Origin: JACVRW01 sp035645115
Lineage (GTDB): Bacteria > Actinomycetota > Thermoleophilia > Solirubrobacterales > Thermoleophilaceae
Length of the DNA stretch: 30,359 bases
Direction of reading: 5' to 3'
NCBI GenBank assembly: GCA_035645115.1
Contig: DASQNF010000264.1
Span: 1-30,359 of the forward strand
The first letter of the stretch is position 1. The number at the start of each line of letters is the position of its first letter. The notes below the pieces were generated by a model. It had not been told where the DNA came from. It made no database searches and saw nothing but the letters and a program-made list of their open reading frames with translations. Below, piece after piece: positions 7,266-15,251 of the stretch. The translations under genes and the position numbers were made by a program.

Positions 7266-7527
7266 GCCCGGCGCCCTTCAGCTGCTCCCAGTAGTGCTCC
7301 GCGGTCTCCCTCGGACCGCTCCAGACGATCGCCTGGCCCGAGTTGTGGATGATGTTCGCGTAGGCCATCCCCTGGTCGTAGCCAACGCCCGGCAGCACGC
7401 TCGAGAGCGCAAACGCCACGCCCTCGAAGGTGTTGTGGTTGTCGTTCAGCACGATGATGCGCCAGTTGCCCGCGAGGCCGCTGCCGGGGCCCTCCACACG
7501 CGGCCGCTCCACCGTCACGGGGGTCAC
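7237..7527 (-). CDS. clpS: ClpS, N-degron adaptor of the Clp protease
   Basis: The 96-aa product contains the ClpS core WRIIVLNDNHNTFEGVAFAL, then IIHNSGQAIVWSGPRETAEHYWEQL and GLTMAPLEE. In the family the NDxxxT loop and the following His (here of IIHNSG) form the pocket that binds destabilising N-terminal residues, and the protein hands substrates to ClpA or ClpC with ClpP. Length is normal for the family. The start is GTG 7527, which overlaps the stop of the upstream hydrolase gene (GTGA); longer readings run into that gene. No clp subunit is adjacent, so pairing with ClpC is assumed from actinobacterial biology. Confidence 0.92.
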   Translation of the reverse strand: MTPVTVERPRVEGPGSGLAGNWRIIVLNDNHNTFEGVAFALSSVLPGVGYDQGMAYANIIHNSGQAIVWSGPRETAEHYWEQLKGAGLTMAPLEES

Positions 7528-8357
7528 GGCGCGGCCCGCTTTCGCCAGTAGCGCTCGAGCCCCGCATAGAGCTGATCGGGCGGCGCCGCCTGCTCGAAGG
7601 ACTCGACGGTCGCGGGATCGGTCGAGTGGCTGAGGCGGCTCTCGATCCAGGCGATGAAGCGCTCCTCCCCGTGCAAGCGGGCACGGTCCGCCGACTCGGT
7701 GAGCGCGCAGCGGATCGCGTGCAGCTGTTCGGCCACGTCGGTGACCTGGCCGAAGTGGGTGAGGCAGAGCGACTGCGGGTTCCAGCTTGCGACCGTGTGC
7801 AGCGAGTCGAGCCACGCCTCGAGGTCGATGTCGGGCGGCGGCGTGGGCGCGAGCGTCTGGGTGTAGGGCGGGATGCGAACGCCGGCCACGTCGCCCACGT
7901 ATGCGTCGCCGGAGTCCTCGTGGAGGTAGCAGACGTGGTGTGAGGCGTGGCCGGGCGTGTACGCGACCCGAAAGCCCTCAACGATCTCCCCGCCGACCAG
8001 CGAGCTGATCCGCTCCGGCGCCACCGGGGCCACCTCGCCCCAGAGCTCCTCCATGTGGTTGCCGTAGAGGCGCTCCGCGCTAGCGAGCAGCTTCGCCGGG
8101 TCGACCAGGTGCGGGGCGCCGCGCTCGTGCACGTAGACCCGGAGCTTCGGGAAGCGCCGGCAGAGGACCCCCGCGGCGCCCGCGTGATCGAGATGGATGT
8201 GGGTGAGCAAGAGGGCACGCGGCTCGACGCCGCCGAGCCGGTCGATCAGCGTGTCGAGACACGACGCCGGTCCCGGATCGACGATCACTCCGTCGAGGGC
8301 GAAGGCGCAGATGACCCGGTCGCGGCCCAGGTGCAGCACGTCTATGGCTCGAACCAC
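7524..8357 (-). CDS. Metallo-beta-lactamase-fold hydrolase (glyoxalase II-like)
   Basis: With GTG 8357 as the start the protein has 277 aa. It shows the metal motif H53-x-H55-x-D57-H58 (LTHIHLDHAG), a second His in YTPGHASHH, an Asp in AYVGDVAG and a late His in LCLTHFGQ, the full ligand set of the metallo-beta-lactamase superfamily. The C-terminal helices (TESADRARLHGEERFIAWIESRL) resemble the group of thioesterase/glyoxalase II-like hydrolases. Substrate is unknown; a thioester is plausible next to ccr and ecm. A TTG at 8375 would add six residues but would overlap the divergent ecm promoter. The gene is coupled to clpS by a GTGA overlap, an unusual pairing with no obvious functional link. 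Confidence 0.85.
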   Translation of the reverse strand: MVRAIDVLHLGRDRVICAFALDGVIVDPGPASCLDTLIDRLGGVEPRALLLTHIHLDHAGAAGVLCRRFPKLRVYVHERGAPHLVDPAKLLASAERLYGNHMEELWGEVAPVAPERISSLVGGEIVEGFRVAYTPGHASHHVCYLHEDSGDAYVGDVAGVRIPPYTQTLAPTPPPDIDLEAWLDSLHTVASWNPQSLCLTHFGQVTDVAEQLHAIRCALTESADRARLHGEERFIAWIESRLSHSTDPATVESFEQAAPPDQLYAGLERYWRKRAAP

Positions 8358-8366
8358 AAGGGCCCG

Positions 8367-8376
8367 ACCATACAAT
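8367..8376. promoter_or_regulatory. Overlapping divergent -10 elements for ecm and the MBL/clpS operon
   Basis: TACAAT (8371-8376, plus strand) ends 7 nt before the ecm ATG. TATGGT (8372-8367, minus strand) ends 9 nt before the hydrolase GTG. The two hexamers share two bases and only 26 bp separate the start codons. Both would give leaderless or nearly leaderless messages, and RNA polymerase could not occupy both at once. Confidence 0.5.
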
Positions 8377-8383
8377 CCATTCG

Positions 8384-10366
8384 ATGCACCGTCTTCCCGA
8401 GCGCGACCAGCCGTGGGTCATGCGCACGTACGCGGGCCACTCCACGGCGCGGGAGTCGAACGCGCTCTACCGGACGAATCTCGCCAAGGGCCAGACGGGA
8501 CTGTCGGTGGCGTTCGACCTGCCCACGCAGACCGGCTACGACCCCGACCACGAGCTGTCGCGCGGCGAGGTCGGCAAGGTGGGCGTCTCGATCGCGCACA
8601 AGGGCGACATGCACGCGCTGCTCGACGGCATCCCGCTCGACGAGATGAACACGTCGATGACGATCAACGCCACGGCCGCATGGCTGCTCGCGCTCTACAT
8701 GACCGTGGCCGAGGAGAACGGGATCGCGCGCGGCGCGCTCCAGGGCACGACCCAGAACGACATCATCAAGGAGTTCCTCTCGCGCGGGACCTACGCGTTC
8801 CCGCCCGAGCCCTCGATGCGCCTGGTGGCCGACACGATCGCCTTCACCATCGACGAGGTGCCGAGGTGGAACCCCGTCAACATCTGCTCCTACCACCTGC
8901 AGGAGGCGGGCGCGACGCCCGTCCAGGAGATCGCGTACTCGATGTCCACGGCCGTGGCGGTGCTCGACCGCGTCCGCTCCCGGGTGCCCGACGAGACCTT
9001 CCCGCGGGTGTTCGGGCGCATCTCGTTCTTCGTCAACGCCGGGATCCGCTTCGTCGAGGAGCACGCGAAGCTGCGCGCGATGGGCCGAATCTGGGAGGAG
9101 CTCGGCCGCGAGCGTTACGGAGTGGACGACGACCGGCTGCTGCGCTTCCGCTACGGCGTGCAGGTGAACTCGCTCGGCCTCACCGAGGCGCAGCCCGAGA
9201 ACAACATCATCCGGATCGTGCTCGAGGCGCTCGGCGTGACCTTGGGCCGCGGCGCCCGCGCCCGCGCGCTGCAGCTCCCGGCCTGGAACGAGGCGCTCGG
9301 GCTGCCGCGCCCATGGGACCAGCAGTGGTCGCTGCGGATCCAGCAGATCCTCGCCTACGAGACCGACCTGCTCGAGTACCCCGACCTGTTCGAGGGCTCG
9401 AAGGTGATGGACGGGCTTGTGGACGAGCTCGCCGGGGGCGCCCGTGCGGAGATGGCCGTGGTGGCCGAGCAGGGCGGCGCGGTGGCGGCGGTGCCCTACA
9501 TGAAGACGAGCCTCGTGGAGTCCCACCGCGAGCGCGTGCGCCGGATCGAGGCCGGGGAGCTGTGCGTGGTCGGCCAGAACGTCTACACCGAGGCGGAGCC
9601 CTCGCCGCTCCAGGAGGGCGAGGACGGCGGCATCCTGAAGGTCGACCCGGCGGTCGAGCAGGGGGCGATCGCGGCGCTCGAGGCGTGGCGGGCGAGCCGT
9701 GACGAGGCGGCGGTGGCGCGCGCCCTCGACGAGCTCCGAGCTGCCGCGGCCGATCCCGAGCTGAACGTGATGCCCGCCACGCTGGCCGCGGCCCGTGCCG
9801 GCGCCACCACCGGCGAGTGGGCGGGCGCGCTGCGGGAGAGCTTCGGCGAGTACCGCGCGCCCACGGGGGTGGGCGAAGCCGCGCCGGCGCGCGAGGACAG
9901 CGCCCTGATCGAGCTGCGCGAGCGGGTGGAGCGCGTCTCGGAGGCGCTCGGTCGCCGGCTGAAGATGCTGGTGGGCAAGCCGGGGCTCGACGGCCACTCG
10001 AACGGCGCCGAGCAGATCGCGGTGCGCGCGCGCGACGCCGGCATGGACGTGGTCTACGACGGCATCCGGCTGACGCCGGCCCGGATCGCGCGCGCAGCGG
10101 TGGACGAGGGGGTGCACGTGGTGGGCCTGTCGATCCTCTCGGGATCGCACGCGCAGCTGATCCCGGCGGTGCTGAGCGAGCTCGAGGACGCGGGAGCGGA
10201 CATCCCGGTGGTGGTGGGCGGGATCATCCCCGCGAGCGACGCCGCGGCACTGCTGGAGGCGGGCGTCGCCCGCGTGTACACCCCCAAGGACTTCGATGTG
10301 AGCCGGATCATGGGCGACATCGTGGAGCTGGTGGCCGAGCGTCACCAGGTCACAGCGGTGTCCTAG
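8384..10366 (+). CDS. ecm: Ethylmalonyl-CoA mutase, single-chain B12 enzyme
   Basis: This 660-aa protein is a B12-dependent acyl-CoA mutase with both domains on one chain. The substrate barrel begins RTYAGHSTARESNALYR and holds AFDLPTQTGYDPDHELSRGEVGKVG, MNTSMTINATA, QPENNIIRI and WNEALGLPRPWDQQWSLR. The C-terminal cobalamin domain carries L-D-G-H538-S-N-G, SILSG and GGII, the His being the lower cobalt ligand. Length and these signatures fit ethylmalonyl-CoA mutase better than the two-subunit methylmalonyl-CoA mutase of about 730 aa. It converts (2R)-ethylmalonyl-CoA to methylsuccinyl-CoA, two steps after Ccr (an epimerase acts between). A methylmalonyl-CoA side role cannot be excluded. meaB follows after 6 bp. 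The ATG has no Shine-Dalgarno but sits behind a -10 at leaderless spacing. Confidence 0.92.
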   Translation: MHRLPERDQPWVMRTYAGHSTARESNALYRTNLAKGQTGLSVAFDLPTQTGYDPDHELSRGEVGKVGVSIAHKGDMHALLDGIPLDEMNTSMTINATAAWLLALYMTVAEENGIARGALQGTTQNDIIKEFLSRGTYAFPPEPSMRLVADTIAFTIDEVPRWNPVNICSYHLQEAGATPVQEIAYSMSTAVAVLDRVRSRVPDETFPRVFGRISFFVNAGIRFVEEHAKLRAMGRIWEELGRERYGVDDDRLLRFRYGVQVNSLGLTEAQPENNIIRIVLEALGVTLGRGARARALQLPAWNEALGLPRPWDQQWSLRIQQILAYETDLLEYPDLFEGSKVMDGLVDELAGGARAEMAVVAEQGGAVAAVPYMKTSLVESHRERVRRIEAGELCVVGQNVYTEAEPSPLQEGEDGGILKVDPAVEQGAIAALEAWRASRDEAAVARALDELRAAAADPELNVMPATLAAARAGATTGEWAGALRESFGEYRAPTGVGEAAPAREDSALIELRERVERVSEALGRRLKMLVGKPGLDGHSNGAEQIAVRARDAGMDVVYDGIRLTPARIARAAVDEGVHVVGLSILSGSHAQLIPAVLSELEDAGADIPVVVGGIIPASDAAALLEAGVARVYTPKDFDVSRIMGDIVELVAERHQVTAVS

Positions 10367-10372
10367 CCCTCG

Positions 10373-11317
10373 ATGGAAGGCGACCCCGAAGAGCTGGGCA
10401 GGCGGCTGCGCGAGCGCGACCGCTCGGCCGCCCCCGCGGCGCTCAACGTGATCGAGAACCGGGGTGACCGTGAGGCCGCCGCCGCGCTGCTCGCGGAGGT
10501 ATCACCCGCCGCGCTGGGCGGGGAGGCCCCCGCCCACCTCGTTGGAGTGACCGGTCCGCCGGGCGTGGGCAAGTCGACGCTGCTCTCCGCCCTGACGGCC
10601 GAGTGGCGCCGGCGCGGCCTGACCGTCGCGGTGCTCGCGGTGGACCCCTCGTCCAAGCGCTCGGGCGGGTCGCTCCTCGCCGACCGCGCTCGGATCGAGC
10701 TCGACCCGCGCGACGACGGCCTGCTGATTCGCTCCACGGCCGCCGCCGGGCGGCTCGGCGGCCTGGCGCCCGCCACGCGCGAGGCGGCGGAGGCGCTCGC
10801 CGCCGCGTTCGACGTGGTGGTGGTCGAGACGGTAGGGGTCGGCCAGTCCGAGACCGACGTCGCGGACGTGTGCGACACGGTGGCGGTGGTCGTGCAGCCG
10901 GCCTCCGGCGACGTGCTGCAGTTCCTGAAGGCCGGGATCATGGAGGTGCCCGACATGCTCGTGGTGACGAAGGCCGACCTCGGCGAGCCCGCGCGGCGGG
11001 CCAGCGCTGAGCTCGCGCGGGCGCTGGCTGCGCTGGGCTCGCCCGACGTGCCGGTGACGGCGGTGTCCTCGATCCCGCCCGCCTCCGGGATCGAGGATCT
11101 CGCGGACCTCCTCGCGCGCCACCGCGAGCGGATCGACCTCGGCGAGCGCCGGCTGCGCGCCCGGCGAGCCTCCGCCCTGCGCGAGTTCACCGCCGAGTGC
11201 GGCGAGCGCGCGCTGCGGGCGCTCGGCGGGCCCAGGGAGGCGGAGCGCCTGCTGGCCGACGAGGACCCCACGGCGGGCGTGGTTGCGATGGTCCACGCGC
11301 TCCAGGCGCGCTCGTGA
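10373..11317 (+). CDS. meaB: MeaB, G-protein chaperone of B12-dependent mutase
   Basis: The 314-aa GTPase has the P-loop GPPGVGKS (61-68), the MeaB/ArgK-specific DPSSKRSGGSLLADR, the switch ETVGVGQSE and the guanine-specific TKAD. Members of this family load and protect adenosylcobalamin mutases using GTP, and usually lie next to the mutase gene, as here (6 bp after ecm). Length is normal. Its stop overlaps the start of the following small membrane protein (GTGA). The pairing points to Ecm as the client. Confidence 0.94.
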   Translation: MEGDPEELGRRLRERDRSAAPAALNVIENRGDREAAAALLAEVSPAALGGEAPAHLVGVTGPPGVGKSTLLSALTAEWRRRGLTVAVLAVDPSSKRSGGSLLADRARIELDPRDDGLLIRSTAAAGRLGGLAPATREAAEALAAAFDVVVVETVGVGQSETDVADVCDTVAVVVQPASGDVLQFLKAGIMEVPDMLVVTKADLGEPARRASAELARALAALGSPDVPVTAVSSIPPASGIEDLADLLARHRERIDLGERRLRARRASALREFTAECGERALRALGGPREAERLLADEDPTAGVVAMVHALQARS

Positions 11318-11685
11318 GCAAGCGCAGGCGCCGCGCCGCGGGGCCGGGACCCCGGGACCGGGGGGCGCGGCAGCCGGCTGAGGGCTCGCGGGCGGAACCG
11401 CCGGCCGCACGCGCGCGGGCCGACCGCCCGGCGGCGAACCCACGGGCTGGGCGCGCGGGCGGGCCAGCGGGGCGCGCGCCCGATAGGGCGCCTGCACGGG
11501 CCAAACCGAGGACGCCACAGCGCTCGGGTTGGAGCCTTAGGGTCCAGCTCGCCGTGCTCGTCGGGGTGTTCGCGACGGTCGCCGTGGTGGCCGAGCTCCT
11601 GGGTGCGGCCAACCTCGGGGTGGCATTGGGCGTCGGCCAGGTCGTCTTCGCGATCGTGGTGGTCTGGCTGCTGGCGAGGCGCTGA
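11314..11685 (+). CDS. Small membrane protein with a basic, disordered N-terminus
   Basis: GTG 11314 overlaps the meaB stop. The 123-aa product starts SKRRRRAAGPG and has about 70 residues of Arg/Ala/Pro/Gly low-complexity sequence, then two hydrophobic helices (about 77-97 and 101-120) joined by LLGAANLG, ending in ARR. The charge pattern suggests both ends are cytoplasmic. No family was recognised. It is co-transcribed with ecm-meaB but nothing ties it to the pathway. Confidence 0.6.
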   Translation: MSKRRRRAAGPGPRDRGARQPAEGSRAEPPAARARADRPAANPRAGRAGGPAGRAPDRAPARAKPRTPQRSGWSLRVQLAVLVGVFATVAVVAELLGAANLGVALGVGQVVFAIVVVWLLARR

Positions 11686-11704
11686 GGCGTCCCAGCGCCG
11701 CGGC

Positions 11705-11968
11705 TCAGGCGGGCCTTCGGGTGGAGCGCCCGGTCCCTTGAGAAGAGTCCCCCACGGCCAGGGCCAGCACCTCGAAGGGGGTCAGCCGGCGCCCATTGGC
11801 ACGTCCGCGCCGGCGCATGGCTATCGACACCCGCTCGCCGGGCGCGGGTCGCTCGAAGTGAATCTCGATGCCGGTGAGCTCGAAATCGCGGGCCAGCCGC
11901 GCGGCGCGGTCGACCTCCTCCCAGCAACCGGCAGGCGGATGATCCACCGGCGGAACATTCGCCTCCAT
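11705..11968 (-). CDS. Hypothetical 87-aa protein
   Basis: The reading frame starts at ATG 11968 behind AGAGAGGGAG, a good ribosome binding site. The product (MEANVPPVDHPPAGCWEEVD, then a strand-like ELTGIEIHFERPAPGERVSIAMRR in parts, and a helix TPFEVLALAVG) has one Cys and no signal or membrane segment. No family was recognised. It faces the small membrane protein gene (19-bp gap) and is divergent from the sigma-factor gene. The ribosome site and composition make it a likely real gene. Confidence 0.55.
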   Translation of the reverse strand: MEANVPPVDHPPAGCWEEVDRAARLARDFELTGIEIHFERPAPGERVSIAMRRRGRANGRRLTPFEVLALAVGDSSQGTGRSTRRPA

Positions 11969-12068
11969 TGCTCCCTCTCTCGCTTGGCCTCGCTACCCCG
12001 CGGTAATCGGATTGGGGGAATCGATCTTGAGGTCCGGCGCGCGCAGCGGCCAGCAAACGCCCCCAAAG

Positions 12069-12917
12069 ATGCTGTCCGAGCAGCCTGGCGCCGATGCTCA
12101 TCGTGTGCGCGAACGTGACCGTGACAAGCGCGACCGTCCCGGCGCCGACGAGTCACTCGCCGTCTGGCATCGCTACAAGGCGAGCGGAGATGTGGGGCTG
12201 CGCAACCGCCTGGTGCTCACCTACCTGCCGCTGGTCAAGCACATCGCCTACAAGAAGCTGCGCGAGCTTCCGGCCTGCTGCGAGCTGGACGACCTGATCT
12301 CGGCGGGGATTTTGAGCCTCATGTCCGCCCTCGACCGCTACGACCCCGGCAAGGGCGCCGCGCTCGAGCCGTTCCTGTGGACCCGGATCCACGGCTCGGT
12401 TCTGGACGAGCTGCGCCGGCGCGACTGGGCGCCTCGCTCGCTGCGCCGTCTGGAGCGCGACCTCGCCGATGCGCGCACGACCTTCAACGACCTGCACAGG
12501 CGTTCGCCCACGCTGGACGAGCTGGCGGCAATGGTGAGCATGACGCCCACCGAGGTGCGCGACAAGGAGCGCGAGATCGAGCACTCGAGCCTCACCTCTC
12601 TGAACTCGCTGGTGCTCACCGAAGGCGAGCCGACCATGGAGCTCGTCGACACGCTCGAGGCCGAGGACGAGCGCACCGACCCGGAGCAGATGGCCGCGCG
12701 ACAGGAGACGAAGGAGCAGTTCCGCCGAGGGTTCGGACAGCTCTCGGAGCGCGAGCGCGAGATCGCGATCCTGCTCTACGTCAAGGAGCTCACGATGCGC
12801 GAGGTCGGCGAGGTGATGGACGTCTCGGAGAGCCGCATCTCCCAGATTCACGGGCGCCTCAAGGCACGCGTCCGCGAGCTCGCGCAGGCCGAGTCGAGCC
12901 GCGCCGAAGCTGCCTGA
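12069..12917 (+). CDS. RNA polymerase sigma factor, FliA/WhiG type (sigma-28 family)
   Basis: The 282-aa protein has sigma region 2 (RNRLVLTYLPLVKHIAYKKL, then LDDLISAGILSLMSALDRYDPGKG and FLWTRIHGSVLDELRRRDWAP), region 3 (RRSPTLDELAAMVSMTPTEV) and region 4 with a helix-turn-helix (LSEREREIAILLYVKELTMREVGEVMDVSESRISQIHGRLK, in parts). The FLWTRIHGSVLDELRRRDW stretch is typical of FliA/WhiG sigma factors, which drive flagellar genes in motile bacteria or sporulation in Streptomyces. No flagellar or sporulation gene is near, so its regulon is open. ATG 12069 gives a family-typical length; a TTG at 12012 would add 19 unusual residues. An anti-sigma factor gene is not visible. Confidence 0.88.
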   Translation: MLSEQPGADAHRVRERDRDKRDRPGADESLAVWHRYKASGDVGLRNRLVLTYLPLVKHIAYKKLRELPACCELDDLISAGILSLMSALDRYDPGKGAALEPFLWTRIHGSVLDELRRRDWAPRSLRRLERDLADARTTFNDLHRRSPTLDELAAMVSMTPTEVRDKEREIEHSSLTSLNSLVLTEGEPTMELVDTLEAEDERTDPEQMAARQETKEQFRRGFGQLSEREREIAILLYVKELTMREVGEVMDVSESRISQIHGRLKARVRELAQAESSRAEAA

Positions 12918-12961
12918 GCGGGCGCCCGTCCCGGAGCCTCGGCCGGGGCCACCCGCGCTGA

Positions 12962-13351
12962 CTACTCCGCGAGCGCCTCCACGCGCCACTCGCCGTCCTC
13001 GTTGCGCAGCTTCAGCGTGTCGCTCACGAGCGCCTGGCCGACCGCCTTGGTTCGCACCCTCACGTCGGCCCTGTCGGCCCTCACGTCGATGCTCGTCACC
13101 TCGATCGTCGGGCGTTCGAGGGCCTCCGAGGCTGAGCCGACCTGTCGCGCGCACCCGGCTCCTCCGGCTCGCTCGCGGGCGGCCGCTGTGAGGATGTCTC
13201 GGCAGATCCCGGCGAAGTCGCCGTCGCGGGTCGCGCGCTCGAGCTGGTCGACCACGGCCGCCACCTCGCGCGCGGGCCCGGTGGCCGGCTCGGGCTCGTC
13301 GTCCCCTCCCAGCGAGCAGCCCGCGGGGGCGAGGACGAGGGCGGCGGCCAT
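12962..13351 (-). CDS. Small lipoprotein with an NTF2-like pattern
   Basis: The 129-aa product starts MAAALVLAPAGC and would be lipidated on C12. The mature part (AAVVDQLERATRDGDFAGIC, a helix-rich front, then strands IEVTSIDVRADRADVRVRTK, TLKLRNEDGEWRVEAL) follows the helix-then-curved-sheet pattern of NTF2/SnoaL-like domains common in actinobacterial lipoproteins. Two further cysteines (GICRDIL and GAGCARQ) could form a disulphide. The signal lacks the usual basic residues; an upstream in-frame CTG start would supply them (RFRRR) but would overlap the divergent gene, so the N-terminus is uncertain. Function unknown. Confidence 0.65.
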   Translation of the reverse strand: MAAALVLAPAGCSLGGDDEPEPATGPAREVAAVVDQLERATRDGDFAGICRDILTAAARERAGGAGCARQVGSASEALERPTIEVTSIDVRADRADVRVRTKAVGQALVSDTLKLRNEDGEWRVEALAE

Positions 13352-13354
13352 AAT
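13349..13354 (+). promoter_or_regulatory. -10 element CATAAT, leaderless spacing
   Basis: CATAAT ends 6 nt before ATG 13361. It also covers the ATG of the divergent lipoprotein gene (13351-13349), so promoter and opposite start codon occupy the same bases. Confidence 0.4.
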
Positions 13355-13360
13355 GCACGC

Positions 13361-13963
13361 ATGGAGGGATCGGCGCCGGAATCGCTCGGGACTCAGTCCA
13401 GCTGGCTTCGCTGCTATCGCTGCTGGTCGCAGACGCTCGAGGTCCAGCTTCACTACGAGGGCATACTGAAGGTCGACGCCGACACCGGCGAAGCCGTCGA
13501 GCCCGTGGAGGAGGTGCAGGAGGCCGTGGTGCAGTGCATGGACTGCCTGCACGACCAGCCCCACCTCGCGCTGACCTTCTACGAGGAGGAGGGGCGGCGT
13601 GTCTCGCGGATCGAGCCGGTGGAGGACCGCTGGGAGCGCATGATCACGGGCACGCCCTGGGTCGCCTCCTGCACGGTCACGGTCGAGGCCGACCAGGTCG
13701 AGTCCTGCTCGGGGCCCGAGGCCGCCGAGTCGCTGGCCTTCGCGGCCTTCGGCGATCACGGCACGCGCGAGTTCTTCACCCACGTGCGCTTCCACAAGCA
13801 CGAGGAGGACCAGATCGTGATCCACATGCTCGTTGAGCTGTACGCGCGCTCGCCCGACGAGGCCACCGAGGTGATGAGCGAAGCCGCGCGCGGCGCGCTC
13901 GCCATCACCTCGCTCGCAGAGGAGTCGCGGCCGCCGGCGTCCTCAGGCGAGGAGCAGCACTAG
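13361..13963 (+). CDS. Unknown 200-aa protein with two CxxC pairs (putative zinc ribbon)
   Basis: The protein starts MEGSAPESLGTQSSW and has cysteine pairs C18-x-x-C21 (RCYRCW) and C59-x-x-C62 (QCMDCL), spaced as in a zinc ribbon. The following 130 residues are acidic, with no membrane segment (VTVEADQVESCSGPEAAESL, FFTHVRFHKHEEDQIVIHMLVELYARS in parts). No family was recognised. The ATG lies 9 bp from the ATG of the divergent lipoprotein gene. The reading frame has strong codon bias of the host and is very likely real. Confidence 0.75.
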   Translation: MEGSAPESLGTQSSWLRCYRCWSQTLEVQLHYEGILKVDADTGEAVEPVEEVQEAVVQCMDCLHDQPHLALTFYEEEGRRVSRIEPVEDRWERMITGTPWVASCTVTVEADQVESCSGPEAAESLAFAAFGDHGTREFFTHVRFHKHEEDQIVIHMLVELYARSPDEATEVMSEAARGALAITSLAEESRPPASSGEEQH

Positions 13964-13971
13964 GGCGCCGG

Positions 13972-15168
13972 TCAGGACGGCGCGGCGCCGACGCCCGCCA
14001 CCCCGCGCGCGGTCAGCTCCGCGACCTGCGCCCGCGTCCGGCCGAGCTCGGCCAGGACCTCGGCCGTGTGCTCGCCGAGCAGCGGGGGCGGCGCCGCGCC
14101 GGCCGGGTCGGTCACTCCCCAGAGCGGCGATGCCACCAGCTCGAGCGGACCGGCGGTGGGGTGCTCGACGGTGTGCGTGGCGGGCCGGCCGGCCGCCGCG
14201 GCCGCGGCCAGGGCGTCCGGCACGTCGCGGACCTTCCCGCTCGGCACGCCGGCGGCGGCGAGCGCCGCCAGCCAGTCCTCGGCCGCGCGCTCGAGGAAGC
14301 GGCTCGCCAGCAGCGGCACGAGCACTGAGCGGTTCTCCACGCGCGCGGCGTTGGTGGCGAAGCGCTCCTCGGCCGGAAGGCCCTCGAGTCCCATCGCCGT
14401 ACAGAGGGCGCGGAAGAGCCCGTCGTTCGCGGCGGCCACCGCGATCCGCCCGGAGCCGGCCGTCTCGAAGTCCTGGTAGGGGACGATGTTGGGGTGCGCG
14501 TTGCCGTGGCGCTCCGGCTCGCGCCCGGTCACGAGCGCGTTCTGGGCCACGTTCACGAGGCCGGCCAGCCCGGCGTCGAGCAGAGGCACCTCGATCCGCG
14601 CGCCCTCGCCTCCGTTCAGCGCGGCCAGTACCGCCGTGGCGGCGTGCAGGCCGGCGAGCACGTCCACGAGCGCCACGCCGACCTTGTAGGGCTGCCCGTC
14701 CTCGGGGCCCGTGATCGACATCAGCCCGGTCTCCGCCTGGGCCACGAAGTCGTAGCCGGGGCGCCCGGGCGGGTCGCGCTCGGAGCCGAAGCCGGTGATC
14801 GAGCAGTACACGACCCGCGGGTTGCGCTCCCGTACCTGCTCGTACCCCACTCCCAGGCGCGCGGCGCCGCCGACCTTGAAGTTCTCGATCACCACGTCCG
14901 CCCGGGCGCACAGCGCGAGCGCGAGCTCGCGCCCCTCCCGCTGCGACAGGTCGAGCGCGCAGGAGCGCTTGCCGCGGTTCACCGACAGGTAGTAGGCCGC
15001 CTCGCCGCCGGCGAACGGCGGGCCCCAGCCGCGCGTCTCGTCGCCGCCCTGGGGGCGCTCGACCTTGACCACGTCCGCGCCGAGGTCGGCCAGGACCATC
15101 GTGCAGTAGGGGCCGGCGAGCACGCGCGAGAGGTCGGCTACGCGAATGCCTGCGAGCGGGAGCGTCAC
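13972..15168 (-). CDS. Class III CoA-transferase (CaiB/BaiF family)
   Basis: With GTG 15168 the protein has 398 aa, normal for the family, and starts VTLPLAGIRVADLSRVLAGP, the usual N-terminus. Further signatures are YCTMVLADLGADVVKVERP, YYLSVNRGKRSCALDL, DVVIENFKVG and PGYD140FVAQAETGLMSITG, whose Asp is the residue that carries the acyl-anhydride/CoA-ester intermediate. Members move CoA between organic acids, so the acid pair is unknown. A -10 (TAGGCT, 15182-15177) ends 8 nt before the GTG and supports this start over the longer frame. The gene is divergent from a thiamine-diphosphate enzyme, but the oxalate pair Frc/Oxc is unlikely (see rejected items). Confidence 0.88.
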   Translation of the reverse strand: MTLPLAGIRVADLSRVLAGPYCTMVLADLGADVVKVERPQGGDETRGWGPPFAGGEAAYYLSVNRGKRSCALDLSQREGRELALALCARADVVIENFKVGGAARLGVGYEQVRERNPRVVYCSITGFGSERDPPGRPGYDFVAQAETGLMSITGPEDGQPYKVGVALVDVLAGLHAATAVLAALNGGEGARIEVPLLDAGLAGLVNVAQNALVTGREPERHGNAHPNIVPYQDFETAGSGRIAVAAANDGLFRALCTAMGLEGLPAEERFATNAARVENRSVLVPLLASRFLERAAEDWLAALAAAGVPSGKVRDVPDALAAAAAAGRPATHTVEHPTAGPLELVASPLWGVTDPAGAAPPPLLGEHTAEVLAELGRTRAQVAELTARGVAGVGAAPS

Positions 15169-15251
15169 GGCCCCGGAGCCTACGCGCGGGCGGCGCGCGC
15201 GCGAGCGCCGGGCCTTCACTGAGACGGGCGGCGACCAGCGGGAGCACTACG

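Noticed and set aside
8342..10345. A 667-codon open frame on the minus strand across ecm
   Set aside because: It is a shadow of ecm caused by high GC: its product is low-complexity (His/Arg/Leu/Val-rich) without recognisable domains, while the plus strand encodes a complete conserved enzyme.
8384..10366. Methylmalonyl-CoA mutase
   Set aside because: The single 660-aa chain, the LDGHSNG cobalamin motif and the ccr neighbour fit ethylmalonyl-CoA mutase better, though a side activity is possible.
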